DNA from: Pseudomonas frederiksbergensis
GTDB lineage: Bacteria > Pseudomonadota > Gammaproteobacteria > Pseudomonadales > Pseudomonadaceae
Length of the DNA: 64,000 nucleotides
Direction of reading: 5' to 3'
NCBI RefSeq assembly: GCF_003732705.1
Contig: NZ_MOBR01000001.1
Coordinates: 90,886 to 154,885 of the forward strand
Position 1 is the first letter of the stretch. The number at the start of each line of letters is the position of its first letter. Position numbers and translations under genes: made by a program. The notes under the pieces were generated by a model that saw only the letters and a list, made by a program, of their open reading frames with translations, ran no database searches and was not told the origin of the DNA. Positions 47,030 to 56,134 of this stretch are shown in pieces.

Positions 47030-48142
47030 TCAGGAATGAACCGGGTAATCCACGTATCCGCGCTGATCGCCACCAAAGAAGGTGCTCGGATCCGGCGTAT
47101 TGAGCGGCAACCCGTCGCGAATTCGCCGTGGCAGATCAGGATTTGCCAGAAACGGTCTGCCGAACGCAATGATGTCTGCACGGCCGTCGATCAAGGCCTG
47201 TTCCGCCGTCTCGGGGTCGTAACCGCCGGCGATCATCAACACGCCGTCCCATGCTGCGCGCAATTGGCCGATGATTTCATCCCAGCGCGGGTCAAAGTTC
47301 TCGTCCTTGACGGTGCCGACGACAGCTGGCTCGACGAGGTGCAGGTAGGCCAGCGTCCAGTGGTTCAACGAACGCACGATGTGGCCGAACGTCGCTTGCG
47401 GTGTCTCATCGCCCATGCCCATGAAGCGTCCCATCGGCGTGAGACGCACGCCCACGTGCTCTGCGCCCACTTCGTCGACCACGGCAGCGACCACTTTGAG
47501 TAACAGGCGTGCGCGGTTTTCCAGGCTGCCGCCGTAAGCATCCTCGCGCTGGTTACTGTTGCTGTTGATGAACTGGTCCAGCAGATAACCGTTGCCTGCA
47601 TGAATTTCCACGCCATCCATACCGGCGTTCAGCGCGTTGCGAGCGGCCCGGCGGTAGTCGCTGATGATGTCATCGATCTCCGAGGTCTGCAGCGCTCGCG
47701 GCACCGGCACATCGTCCCAGACACCGCTGCCATCGGCGTCGACGATGAACGTCTTGCCCGGCACGGGTAATGCGCTCGGGGCAACCGGGAGTGCGTTGTC
47801 AGGTTGAAAACTGGGGTGTGACACGCGGCCCACGTGCCAGAGTTGCATGAAGATCAGACCGCCGACCTCGTGCACCTGGCTGCTGACTTCACGCCAGGCT
47901 TGCACCTGTTCATCGCTGTAGATTCCCGGCGTCCAGGCGTAGCCCTGGCCCTGTCGGGAAATCTGTGTCGCCTCGGTAATGATCAACGCAGCACTCGCAC
48001 GCTGGCGGTAATACTCGGCATTCATGGCCGTCGGAATGTCGCCCGGTTGGCCCGCGCGCGAGCGTGTCAATGGCGCCATCGCCACTCGGTGCGGGAGTGT
48101 GTACGGGCCCAGTGCGATGGGTTGAAACAGGTGCTGAGTCAT
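47030..48142 (-). CDS. alkene reductase, old yellow enzyme family
   Basis: A 370-residue classical OYE (N-ethylmaleimide reductase/xenobiotic reductase group). Features are the FMN-site APLTRSRAGQPGDIP near 25, MQLWHVGRVSH near 98, the His-Asn substrate pair in HAGNGYLLDQFINSNSNQR near 183, and AYGGSLENRARLLLK just after. It reduces activated C=C bonds or nitro compounds with NAD(P)H. ATG 48142 has GGAG eight bases upstream and gives the family start MTQHLFQPIALG. It differs clearly from the other OYE at 3776-4999. Confidence 0.92.
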   Translation of the reverse strand: MTQHLFQPIALGPYTLPHRVAMAPLTRSRAGQPGDIPTAMNAEYYRQRASAALIITEATQISRQGQGYAWTPGIYSDEQVQAWREVSSQVHEVGGLIFMQLWHVGRVSHPSFQPDNALPVAPSALPVPGKTFIVDADGSGVWDDVPVPRALQTSEIDDIISDYRRAARNALNAGMDGVEIHAGNGYLLDQFINSNSNQREDAYGGSLENRARLLLKVVAAVVDEVGAEHVGVRLTPMGRFMGMGDETPQATFGHIVRSLNHWTLAYLHLVEPAVVGTVKDENFDPRWDEIIGQLRAAWDGVLMIAGGYDPETAEQALIDGRADIIAFGRPFLANPDLPRRIRDGLPLNTPDPSTFFGGDQRGYVDYPVHS

Positions 48143-48292
48143 AGGGTGTTCTCCAGTATTCGAAAAGAGCAAGCAGGGCGGTGTCGGACGTTTGGCCAGG
48201 CATCGGATGGCCTTAAGTTAATCCGCGAGATGGCGCTTGTTAATCCGTAAAAACCTCCACGCTGCATTGCGTGAAGCGCAACGCTGCGCAGG

Positions 48293-50530
48293 TCAGGACG
48301 GCTGCTCCGAGCGGGTCAGAGGAAGGTTCAACCAGCGCCGGCCGGTGGCGTTCGCCACGGCATTGCCGATGGCCGCGGCCATTGGCCCCTGGACGATTTC
48401 GGCGGCGCCGAGAAACGGTTGTCCCGGTTGGTCGAGCAGATGAACGTCAACCTTTTTGGGCACTTGCGAAAAGCGCAGGATCGGGTAGCCACTCCAGTCG
48501 TAGCTGCGAATGCCCCCGGCGTCATAGGCGACTTTTTCATACAGCGTCCAACTGGTGGACTGGACGATCCCGCCCTCCACCTGGTTGCGCAGGCCATCGG
48601 GATTGACGATCTGCCCGACGTCCACCGCCGTGACCACGTGATCGACCTGCACTTCGCCGGTCTGTGGATGTACCTGAAGACGTACCGCGATCGCGCAATA
48701 GCCCATGATGTTTTTGTAGCGGGCAAACGCGAAGCCGATGCCGGCGCCAGGCTCGCTGCTTTTGTGCGGCCAGCCAATGGCATCGCGAACCCGCTCTACC
48801 ACGGCCCGTGCCCGGGGATCCTCCAAATGGGCAAGGCGCAAGGCAACCGGATCGACCCCGTGCCTGGAGGCAAGCTCATCCATACAAGCTTCGATCGCGT
48901 AAATGTTGATGTGCGCGCCCAGCGAGCGCATGGCCGACGTGCGAAACGGCATCGCAGTGACGAAGTTCATGTTGATGCGCGTAGAGGCCATCGTGTACAG
49001 CGGCACGGCATTGCGATCGCCGTCGCCTTCAGGTTGAGCGATAGGCACCGAAGGCGCGGAGGCGAACGGTCGAGCCAGCAGTCTCGCCGGCAGCAACCGT
49101 CCGGCATTAACGATCCGTTCGTTATGCGGCGTCGTCCACAGTTCATAGCGCCAGTCCTGTAATCGATCTTTGGCATCCAGGTTGGCTTGTACTTCGGTCA
49201 CCATCGCGGAGCTGTAGGGCTCCCAGAGATTTTCCTGTTCGCGCATCCATTGAACCCGCACCGGCGTGCCCGGCATTCGCATGGCAATCAACGCCGCGTC
49301 GGCCGCAGCATCGTCGGCGCCGTTATGGCCATAGCAACCGGACCCTTCGGTGTGGATACAGCGAACGCGCTCGGGCGGTAGCCGTACCATTTCGGCGATC
49401 CCGGCACGCAGGGGATACACACCCTGAGTGTGGGTCCAGACAGTAAGGGTGCCGTCCTTGAACCAGGCCACGGCGCAGGACGGGCCGATGGAGCCGTGCA
49501 TCAGATATTGCTTGGTCACGCGCGCGCGATAGCTGTTGTCGGTCGCGCCCTGCGGAGTGCCTTCATGGCTGATCGGGTAGGGGCGTGAGGGGAGGCGTTT
49601 GAGCAAGGCGTGAATGTTCCGGGATTCGGGTATTGCCTGGCCGCCGCTCCATCGCGCCGATTCATATCCGCTGCGCATCGCTTTGATCGCTTGCCATTCA
49701 TCCCGCGCTACTACGGCAAGATAGTCGCCGTCGCGAATCACCTGCACCACCCCGGACAGTGCCTTGATCGACTCCGCATCAAAGGCTTCCAGCGTGCAGC
49801 CGGGACGCGGGGGGCGAATCACCCGAGCGTGCAGCATGCCCGGCAGACGGATGTCTTGAACAAACGCGGCGCCGCCGCTGACTTTGGCCGGAATATCCAG
49901 CCGTTGCAGCGAATGGCCGATCAGCTTGAATTGCGTTGCCGGCATCGTCGGCGATTCGGACTTGGCGTAGAGGTGCAGATCGACTTTTTTGACGGCGTCG
50001 GCGTAGGACATTTGTTGTCCGGTGGGGGCGTGAATGATGCCCTCCCGAGTCGTCAACAGTGCCGGCGCAACCTCCCAGCTACGTCCGGCCGACTCCAGCA
50101 GTAACTCACGCACCTGCGCCGCCGCGTTGAACAGCGCGGTCCCACTGTCGAAAATACTGTGACTGCCGGCGGTGTAGCCTTCGTTGGGTGTCAGAGCCGT
50201 GTCGGCGGTAAGCAGGTTGATCGCTGTCGGGGAAACCTCCAGACGTTCAGCGGCAATTTGCAGCAAGGCAGTTTTGACGCCAGTGCCCAATTCAACCTTG
50301 CCGGTGTAGACGGTGATGCCTTCAGGACCGACGCGGATCCAGGCATCGAGATAGGGATTGGTGCGCAGGCTGCCGGGAAGATCCGGTGCCAGCACCACAG
50401 TGCCAAGTGTGTCGACTTCAGTGTCCGCCCATGCACGCCGCGCCGCCGGCACCAGGGTAAACGCCACCAGCAAGGCCCCCCCACGCAAGAAGGCGCGGCG
50501 ACTGTGATTGAGCTCTTTAACCACCGTCAT
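48293..50530 (-). CDS. molybdopterin-binding aldehyde/isoquinoline oxidoreductase, large subunit
   Basis: A 745-residue xanthine-oxidase-family large subunit of the IorB type. A Tat-type signal (SRRAFLRGGALLVAFTL) at residues 9-25 implies export of the folded enzyme to the periplasm. Molybdopterin-binding blocks include PALLTTREGIIHAPTG and, at the C-terminus, AVDVGQIVNPDGLRNQVEGG and GAAEIVQGPMAAAIGNAV carrying the catalytic Glu. It forms a complex with the [2Fe-2S] subunit and cytochrome encoded upstream. ATG 50530 has GGGAG six bases before it and overlaps the iron-sulfur gene's stop. The substrate is unknown (aldehyde or N-heterocycle). Confidence 0.9.
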   Translation of the reverse strand: MTVVKELNHSRRAFLRGGALLVAFTLVPAARRAWADTEVDTLGTVVLAPDLPGSLRTNPYLDAWIRVGPEGITVYTGKVELGTGVKTALLQIAAERLEVSPTAINLLTADTALTPNEGYTAGSHSIFDSGTALFNAAAQVRELLLESAGRSWEVAPALLTTREGIIHAPTGQQMSYADAVKKVDLHLYAKSESPTMPATQFKLIGHSLQRLDIPAKVSGGAAFVQDIRLPGMLHARVIRPPRPGCTLEAFDAESIKALSGVVQVIRDGDYLAVVARDEWQAIKAMRSGYESARWSGGQAIPESRNIHALLKRLPSRPYPISHEGTPQGATDNSYRARVTKQYLMHGSIGPSCAVAWFKDGTLTVWTHTQGVYPLRAGIAEMVRLPPERVRCIHTEGSGCYGHNGADDAAADAALIAMRMPGTPVRVQWMREQENLWEPYSSAMVTEVQANLDAKDRLQDWRYELWTTPHNERIVNAGRLLPARLLARPFASAPSVPIAQPEGDGDRNAVPLYTMASTRINMNFVTAMPFRTSAMRSLGAHINIYAIEACMDELASRHGVDPVALRLAHLEDPRARAVVERVRDAIGWPHKSSEPGAGIGFAFARYKNIMGYCAIAVRLQVHPQTGEVQVDHVVTAVDVGQIVNPDGLRNQVEGGIVQSTSWTLYEKVAYDAGGIRSYDWSGYPILRFSQVPKKVDVHLLDQPGQPFLGAAEIVQGPMAAAIGNAVANATGRRWLNLPLTRSEQPS

Positions 50531-51000
50531 AGCGCGCTCCCGTTTTGCCTGGCCACCAGGCTGATCGCGTCGATAATCCGCAAGTGGGTGCCGCAGCGAC
50601 ACAGGTTGCCTGCCATGTACTCTCGAATGGTTTGTTCATCCGGGTGCGGGTTGCTTTCCAGCAATGACTGGGCGCGCATCAACATACCGGCGATGCAGTA
50701 GCCGCACTGGGCCGCCTGTTTGTCGATAAAGGCCTTTTGCAAAGGGCCGGGATGTTCAGCCGTACCGAGGCTTTCCACCGTTCGAACCTGCTTGCCTCCA
50801 AGGCCCGCACAGGGTGTCACGCAGGAAAATACTGGCTTGTCATCGACGATGACCGTGCAGGCGCCGCATTGCCCCAAACCACACCCGTACTTGGCGCCGT
50901 TGAGCCCCAGATGATTGCGCAGCGCGTAGAGCAGCGGCATGTCAGGTTCCAGCTCCAGTGTCTGGGCCGAGCCATTGACGTTGAGCGTGACTTGGGTCAT
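50527..51000 (-). CDS. [2Fe-2S] subunit of molybdenum hydroxylase
   Basis: A 157-residue two-domain iron-sulfur protein. A plant-type [2Fe-2S] centre has CGLGQCGACTVIVDD near 40, and the second centre has QCGYCIAGMLM near 100 and NLCRCGTH near 133. It passes electrons from the molybdenum centre toward the cytochrome subunit. It overlaps its neighbours on both sides by about four bases, so the three genes are translationally coupled. It has no signal peptide and would be co-exported with the Tat-bearing large subunit. Confidence 0.93.
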   Translation of the reverse strand: MTQVTLNVNGSAQTLELEPDMPLLYALRNHLGLNGAKYGCGLGQCGACTVIVDDKPVFSCVTPCAGLGGKQVRTVESLGTAEHPGPLQKAFIDKQAAQCGYCIAGMLMRAQSLLESNPHPDEQTIREYMAGNLCRCGTHLRIIDAISLVARQNGSAL

Positions 51001-52262
51001 TTCGTCTCCTGACGTATCGTTTCAAGGGTGGAAGAAAGGTCTGTCCAGGATTGGTCGGGTCTGGCTTGTCGGCGCAGATATGAGGCGAGTGCGGTGAGTT
51101 GATCGTTGTCGAGGCTGGCGGCAAACGGCGGCATCACAGGTCCTGGCATGCCCGGAGTTGCCGGGACGCCTTCGAGCACGGTTTTCAGAAAATTGCGTGC
51201 GCTCGGGGCTTGCAGTGCTGATGTTCGATCCAGCGACGGACGCCCGTCGATTTCGCGCATCGGTGCGGCCGGCCCATGGCAGCCCGCACAGGCGCTGGCG
51301 AACAGCAGGGCGCCACTGGCCTGATCGGAGGTCTCGGCAGTCGTAACGGCGGGTTGGGTTTCGGTGATAACAGCCTTGGCTGGCAGGCTCAGCAGATACT
51401 CGGCAATCGCCTGTGCATCGCCGACCGGCAAGCGCGCCAGACTGAGACTGACCGGGCGCATCGGGCCGGCAGCAGTGCCGTGTCCGTCCACCACTTCTCC
51501 CCGCAGGTAGCTCACTAACTGATCATTGCTCCACGCGTTTGCGCGACGGGGCATGCCGAGCAGCGAAGGCGCTTCCCAGCCATCCACGGCGCCGCCCGCC
51601 AGGCTTTCGCCGGACTTCTCGGCACCGATCAGGTTCAGCGGAGAATGACAGCCCGCGCAGTGTCCGGGCCCTTCAACCAGGTAGCGCCCGCGATTCCACG
51701 CATCAGATTGCTGCGCCACAGGCGTCAGTGGCTTTGCATGCAGGAACAGCACATTCCAGAACGACACCAACGGACGGATGTTCATCGGGAAATTCATGCG
51801 GTTTTGCCTGGCCGGTGAGTTCACGGCAGGGCCGCTCATCAAGTACGCATAGGCGTCTGCAATGTCGCCTGCGGTCATGCGCCGGTAGTGAACGTACGGG
51901 AAGGCCGGGTACAGAAAGTGGCCATCACGGGAGATTCCTTCACGCATCGCCCGTTCGAACGCCGGCAGTGACCACTGACCCAGTCCGGTCTGTGGATCAG
52001 GTGTGATGTTGGTGCTGTAGAGCGTGCCGAACGGCGTCACCAGCGGCAGTCCTCCCGCCATGTATTGGCCGCCGGGACGCGTGTGGCACACCGCACAGTC
52101 GCCAGCCTCGACGACCCGCGCGCCGCGCTGCAGTTGCGCAGAGTCGAACGCTCGCGGGCGCTCGATGGGCACAATCGCCGGACGCCACATCAGCACGACG
52201 GCGCCGATTGCGCCTATCGAAGCCAGGACCGCGGCGCTGATCCATAGCGGTCTGGATCTCAT
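50997..52262 (-). CDS. tri-heme cytochrome c subunit
   Basis: A 421-residue membrane-anchored c-type cytochrome with three CxxCH heme sites: CAVCHT near 55, CAGCHS near 205 and CAGCHG near 330. An N-terminal anchor (MRSRPLWISAAVLASIGAIG) precedes them. It resembles the cytochrome subunits of periplasmic alcohol and aldehyde dehydrogenases and would deliver electrons from the molybdenum hydroxylase to the respiratory chain. ATG 52262 has AAGGG before it; the open frame runs to 52547 but has no other sensible start. The 311-base gap to the divergent MFS gene holds the promoters of both, with no motif I can define. Confidence 0.9.
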   Translation of the reverse strand: MRSRPLWISAAVLASIGAIGAVVLMWRPAIVPIERPRAFDSAQLQRGARVVEAGDCAVCHTRPGGQYMAGGLPLVTPFGTLYSTNITPDPQTGLGQWSLPAFERAMREGISRDGHFLYPAFPYVHYRRMTAGDIADAYAYLMSGPAVNSPARQNRMNFPMNIRPLVSFWNVLFLHAKPLTPVAQQSDAWNRGRYLVEGPGHCAGCHSPLNLIGAEKSGESLAGGAVDGWEAPSLLGMPRRANAWSNDQLVSYLRGEVVDGHGTAAGPMRPVSLSLARLPVGDAQAIAEYLLSLPAKAVITETQPAVTTAETSDQASGALLFASACAGCHGPAAPMREIDGRPSLDRTSALQAPSARNFLKTVLEGVPATPGMPGPVMPPFAASLDNDQLTALASYLRRQARPDQSWTDLSSTLETIRQETK

Positions 52263-52573
52263 GAGATTGCCCTTCATGAGGATTCGAAGCGCCAGAGACG
52301 CGCTGTGGGCATTGATGATGGATTCGAGGTCATGAACAGCTCCTTGAACAGCCGGGGCAGGGCGCCGAAAGAGAGCCCTGTGCCAAGTGCCCAAGGGTAG
52401 AGAAGGTGCAAGCGCCGGAGTATTGCCAAGTCGCGCAATAGCGCATTGCGCCAACAGCAACGCCGGGGTCGTTGCGCATGGCGCATCACTCAATTGCCCG
52501 AGGAATGGATTCTCAGCGTCGAACCGTGCCCTTAGCCTTGCCACCACTTTCCCGAACTTACCGAGGTGTCATC

Positions 52574-53773
52574 ATGCTCACGGGCAATCCTGCAGCGACA
52601 GCCAAGTGCGAACAGCCTGCTTCACTCTCCGGCCTGATGGTCGCGTTCCTGGCGTTTTGCTGCGGCGCGGTCGTGGCCAACCTCTATTACGCTCAGCCGA
52701 TTGTCGAACTGATCGCGCCGCAGATCGGCCTGTCCAGCGCCAATGCCAGCCTGATCGTGTCACTGACCCAGTTTGGTTACGCACTGGGTTTGTTGTTGCT
52801 GGTGCCGCTGGCCGACTTGATGGAAAACCGGCGCCTGGTGGTGGGATTCACCCTGGCTTCGAGCGTTACCCTGCTGTGTGCCGGACTGACGCATTCGCCA
52901 TCGATATTCCTCGTGTTGTCATTACTGATCGGCCTCACCTCGGTGGCGGTGCAGATCCTGGTGCCACTGGCGGCACACCTGGCGCCTGAAGCAACGCGTG
53001 GCCGCGTGGTGGGCAACATCATGAGCGGCTTGCTGCTGGGTATTCTGCTATCGCGTCCGCTGTCGAGCGTGTTGGTGGACGTATTTGGCTGGCGCGGCGT
53101 GTTTTTCAGCGCGGCGGCACTGATGGCCGTCATCGCCCTGATCACCGCGATTGCGCTGCCGCGCCGCGTGCCGACTCATCAGGCGACTTATGCGGCGTTG
53201 ATTGGCTCGGTGTTTGCGCTTGCCCGTCGTCATCCGGTTCTGCGTCAACGTTCGTTGTATCAGGGATTATTGTTCGCCAGCTTCAGCCTGTTCTGGACGC
53301 TCGCGCCCATCGAGCTGATGCGCAACCATGGTTTCAGCCAAATGCAAGTCGCGATTTTTGCGCTGGTCGGGGCAGTAGGTGCAGTGGCTGCGCCAATCGC
53401 CGGGCGTCTGGCCGATGCCGGGCATGGCCGCCGCGGGACGCTGGTCGCGCTGCTGCTGGCGCCGGTCTCGCTGTTGATCGCCGCGCTGCCCGGTAGCAGT
53501 TATGTCTGGCTGGTGGTGTGTGCGGTGCTGCTGGATTTCGCGGTACAGCTGAACATGGTGCTGGGCCAGCGCGAGGTGTACGCCATCGATCCGCACAGCC
53601 GGGCACGCCTCAATGCCGTGTATATGACGAGCATTTTCGTCGGCGGCGCCTTGGGATCGCTGGTGGCGAGCCCGCTCTACGAGCACTTCGGCTGGAACCT
53701 GTCTGCCGTGACGATAGCATTGCTGCCTGCTTTGGCCCTGGCGATGTTCCTGAGCCACAAGGCAAATGTCTGA
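52574..53773 (+). CDS. MFS transporter, DHA1 type
   Basis: A 399-residue 12-helix exporter. Helix 1 reads LMVAFLAFCCGAVVANLYYAQP, loop 2-3 carries PLADLMENRRLVVGFTL (motif A variant), and the rest alternates hydrophobic segments to LLPALALAMFLSHK. GAGGT precedes ATG 52574. It is divergent from the cytochrome/molybdenum hydroxylase operon and followed, 100 bases on, by a LysR gene, which probably regulates this group. The substrate is unknown. Confidence 0.88.
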   Translation: MLTGNPAATAKCEQPASLSGLMVAFLAFCCGAVVANLYYAQPIVELIAPQIGLSSANASLIVSLTQFGYALGLLLLVPLADLMENRRLVVGFTLASSVTLLCAGLTHSPSIFLVLSLLIGLTSVAVQILVPLAAHLAPEATRGRVVGNIMSGLLLGILLSRPLSSVLVDVFGWRGVFFSAAALMAVIALITAIALPRRVPTHQATYAALIGSVFALARRHPVLRQRSLYQGLLFASFSLFWTLAPIELMRNHGFSQMQVAIFALVGAVGAVAAPIAGRLADAGHGRRGTLVALLLAPVSLLIAALPGSSYVWLVVCAVLLDFAVQLNMVLGQREVYAIDPHSRARLNAVYMTSIFVGGALGSLVASPLYEHFGWNLSAVTIALLPALALAMFLSHKANV

Positions 53774-53873
53774 CCGCCAGGCAGTGGGGATCCCGGCGAA
53801 GCACAGTCCTACAAGACGGCTGGCAAACGGTGATGCACAATCATCTCCGTTCCTTTTCGACCGGACTCCGCTT

Positions 53874-54791
53874 ATGGACAAGTTGCTGGCACTGAAGATG
53901 TTTGTTGAAACCGTACGTTGCGGCGGTTATTCCTCCGCCGCGCGCAAACTCGGAATCTCGACATCTTCGGTGACACGTCAGGTGGCGGGACTGGAAAACG
54001 AGCTGGGTGCCAGCCTCCTTAACCGCACGACACGCAACACCAGCGTGACAGTCGCCGGGCAAACCTATTTCGAAAAAGCAGTGGCCATTCTCGATGCCAT
54101 CGATGAAGCCGATGCCGTGGTCGCCGACCGCGGCAGCGAGGCGCAAGGACGTCTGCGGATCAGTGTCCCCGTCGAGTTTGGTCGGCGAATCATCGCGCCG
54201 CATCTGGGCCGGTTGCTCGATCGTCATCCGGGTCTGGAAATAAGCGTGTCGTTGAGTGATCAGGTCAGTGACCTGTTGAGCGAGCAGATCGATGTGTCCG
54301 TGCGTCTCGGATCGTCAGTGGTCAGTGAGGACATCGTCAGTAAACGGGTAGGGACCTTCCAGCGCTGGGTGGTGGCCAGCCCGGATTACCTGAGCCGTCA
54401 CACGGCACTGAGTCATCCCCGTGACTTGCTCGAGCACCAATGCCTGCGCTTCGATTACGGTGCTTCGCATCAACACTGGACGTTCCAGGGCGAGGAGCAA
54501 GCTATCCAGCTGAACGTGCACGGCCGCCTGCAAAGTAACAACGCCGACATCTTGCGCGAAGCGGCAATCGCTGGCGACGGGGTGACCCTTCTGGCCGACT
54601 GGCTGGTGCGCGACGACGTCGCCGCAGGCCGGCTGACACGTTTGTTGGAACATTATGAAGTCAATCCCGGCAGTGCGAGTAGTTGCATCAATGCGCTGTA
54701 CTTGCCCAATCACCGAGGTTCCAGCCGCATCAATGTGTTCATCGATTTTCTTGAAGAGATCCTCAATTCGGGTCGATTGAATAACCGATAG
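53874..54791 (+). CDS. LysR family transcriptional regulator
   Basis: A 305-residue LysR regulator. The N-terminal HTH includes FVETVRCGGYSSAARKLGIS and SSVTRQVAGLENELGASLL. The effector domain includes RLRISVPVEFGRRIIAPHLG, the phrase common to AaeR/DsdC-unlike aromatic-stress LysR proteins. ATG 53874 gives MDKLLALKMF, a usual LysR start; the frame from 53766 overlaps the MFS gene. The ribosome site is poor. It lies downstream of the MFS gene in the same orientation. The 255 bases after it, to 55046, hold no convincing gene. Confidence 0.87.
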   Translation: MDKLLALKMFVETVRCGGYSSAARKLGISTSSVTRQVAGLENELGASLLNRTTRNTSVTVAGQTYFEKAVAILDAIDEADAVVADRGSEAQGRLRISVPVEFGRRIIAPHLGRLLDRHPGLEISVSLSDQVSDLLSEQIDVSVRLGSSVVSEDIVSKRVGTFQRWVVASPDYLSRHTALSHPRDLLEHQCLRFDYGASHQHWTFQGEEQAIQLNVHGRLQSNNADILREAAIAGDGVTLLADWLVRDDVAAGRLTRLLEHYEVNPGSASSCINALYLPNHRGSSRINVFIDFLEEILNSGRLNNR

Positions 54792-55046
54792 GTCCCTTGT
54801 TGCGCGAGCCGTCGCAGCTCCGATACAAGGATTTCTACACCTGAGGCAGCCTGGATGTTCACAAGCCCAAAGGTTCTATCCCGGCAGCCTTGGGACTCAG
54901 TCTACTGGCCGCCTCCTTCGTGACACAAAACGCCGTTCGCGAATATCCGTCGCCTTACGCACCGCCGTCAGCGGTCATCCAAACGACTCTCAAATTAGAG
55001 ATCCCTATGACTCGACTCAGTGGAAACGTCGCCGCCTTGGCGTGTC

Positions 55047-55943
55047 TTAGGAAGACTTACCGCGTAGAGCGTTCAGAACAAGCGAAAAGGCGGGTGTTGG
55101 TAAACGGCGGCTTGGGTAGTACAGGTGATAACCCGAGAACAAAGGGCACCAGTCTTCCAGTACCCGCACCAAGCGACCCTCTTCAATATGCGGGGCAAAT
55201 TCTTCCTCCGGCAAATAGGCGATACCCAAACCGTTAACGGCCGCCGCCGGGACATGTGCGCTGGTGTTCACAATGACTTGGCCAACCACACGCACGTTGA
55301 TTTTTCGACCACGCTTTTCAAACTCCCAGGCGTCAACTCCGCCGAGGGTTGGGTAGCGTATGTCGATGCATTTGTGATTCACCAGGTCCTGCGGTTTCTT
55401 GGGCATGCTGTTGCGTGCGAAATACGAAGGCGATGCCACAGCAGCCATCCGTACCTCGGGCCCGATTGGAGCGGCGATCATATCTTTATCGACGGTGTCG
55501 CCGAATCTGATGCCCGCATCGAAGCGATCGGCAACGATGTCCCGGAAGCCATAGTTGATATCAAACTCAACTTTGATGTCAGGGTATTCGAGGAGCAAAG
55601 GCGTGAGTCGCGGGAGGAGGATTGTCTTCAGGACAAAATCACCGCAGGTAATGCGTACCGTGCCTGCAGGCTTGTCACGAAGTTCGGTCAACGCATCCAG
55701 CTCGGCCTCGATCTCGTCAAAGCGATGACCAATAGCGTGCATCAGGCGTTCACCCGCGCTGGTCGGCGAAACGCTGCGAGTGGTGCGCGTTAGCAGGCGA
55801 ATTTTCAGCCGCTTTTCAAGCCCGGAAACTGTCTGGCTCAGGGCGGATTGCGAGACGCCCAAGAGGGCGGCCGCTCGGGTGAAGCTGCCTTCCCTGGCGA
55901 CCATCACAAAGGCCAGAAGGTCGTTCAGGTTATGTCGTGACAT
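55047..55943 (-). CDS. LysR family transcriptional regulator
   Basis: A 298-residue LysR protein: MSRHNLNDLLAFVMVAREGS, then AALLGVSQSALSQTVSGLEK in the HTH, followed by the effector domain with GTVRITCGDFVLKTILLPRL. It is divergent from an exported hydrolase and an MFS transporter, which are its probable targets. The 191-base shared gap is AT-rich (TTATAACTTCAACAAGCTTTCATTAGATTATCAAGC) and likely holds the LysR sites, though no clean T-N11-A dyad stood out. Confidence 0.9.
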   Translation of the reverse strand: MSRHNLNDLLAFVMVAREGSFTRAAALLGVSQSALSQTVSGLEKRLKIRLLTRTTRSVSPTSAGERLMHAIGHRFDEIEAELDALTELRDKPAGTVRITCGDFVLKTILLPRLTPLLLEYPDIKVEFDINYGFRDIVADRFDAGIRFGDTVDKDMIAAPIGPEVRMAAVASPSYFARNSMPKKPQDLVNHKCIDIRYPTLGGVDAWEFEKRGRKINVRVVGQVIVNTSAHVPAAAVNGLGIAYLPEEEFAPHIEEGRLVRVLEDWCPLFSGYHLYYPSRRLPTPAFSLVLNALRGKSS

Positions 55944-56134
55944 GGGAGCCTGCCTGTCGCAATTGATTAGCTGTGCTTATAACTTCAACAAGCTTTCATT
56001 AGATTATCAAGCATGACGTATTCCCAGAGAATAGGGCAAGCCTCACCTGTGGTCACAGGCAGAGCCCATACGATCTGCTGATCCAGACCTGGCAACCACG
56101 TCGATCAGCACCTATTCACTGATGGGAGCCGCAC

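Noticed and set aside
46784..47039. Short plus-strand frames in the gap after the KGG gene
   Set aside because: They have no ribosome sites, mixed composition and no homology that I recognise.
53766..53873. Extended N-terminus for the LysR gene following the MFS exporter
   Set aside because: The extra 36 residues overlap the MFS gene and do not match the LysR family start MDKLLALKMF.
54792..55046. Open frame after the LysR gene with a hydrophobic start (LSLLAASFVTQNAV)
   Set aside because: It has no ribosome site at its start, continues antisense into the next LysR gene, and shows no family resemblance. At most it is a remnant.
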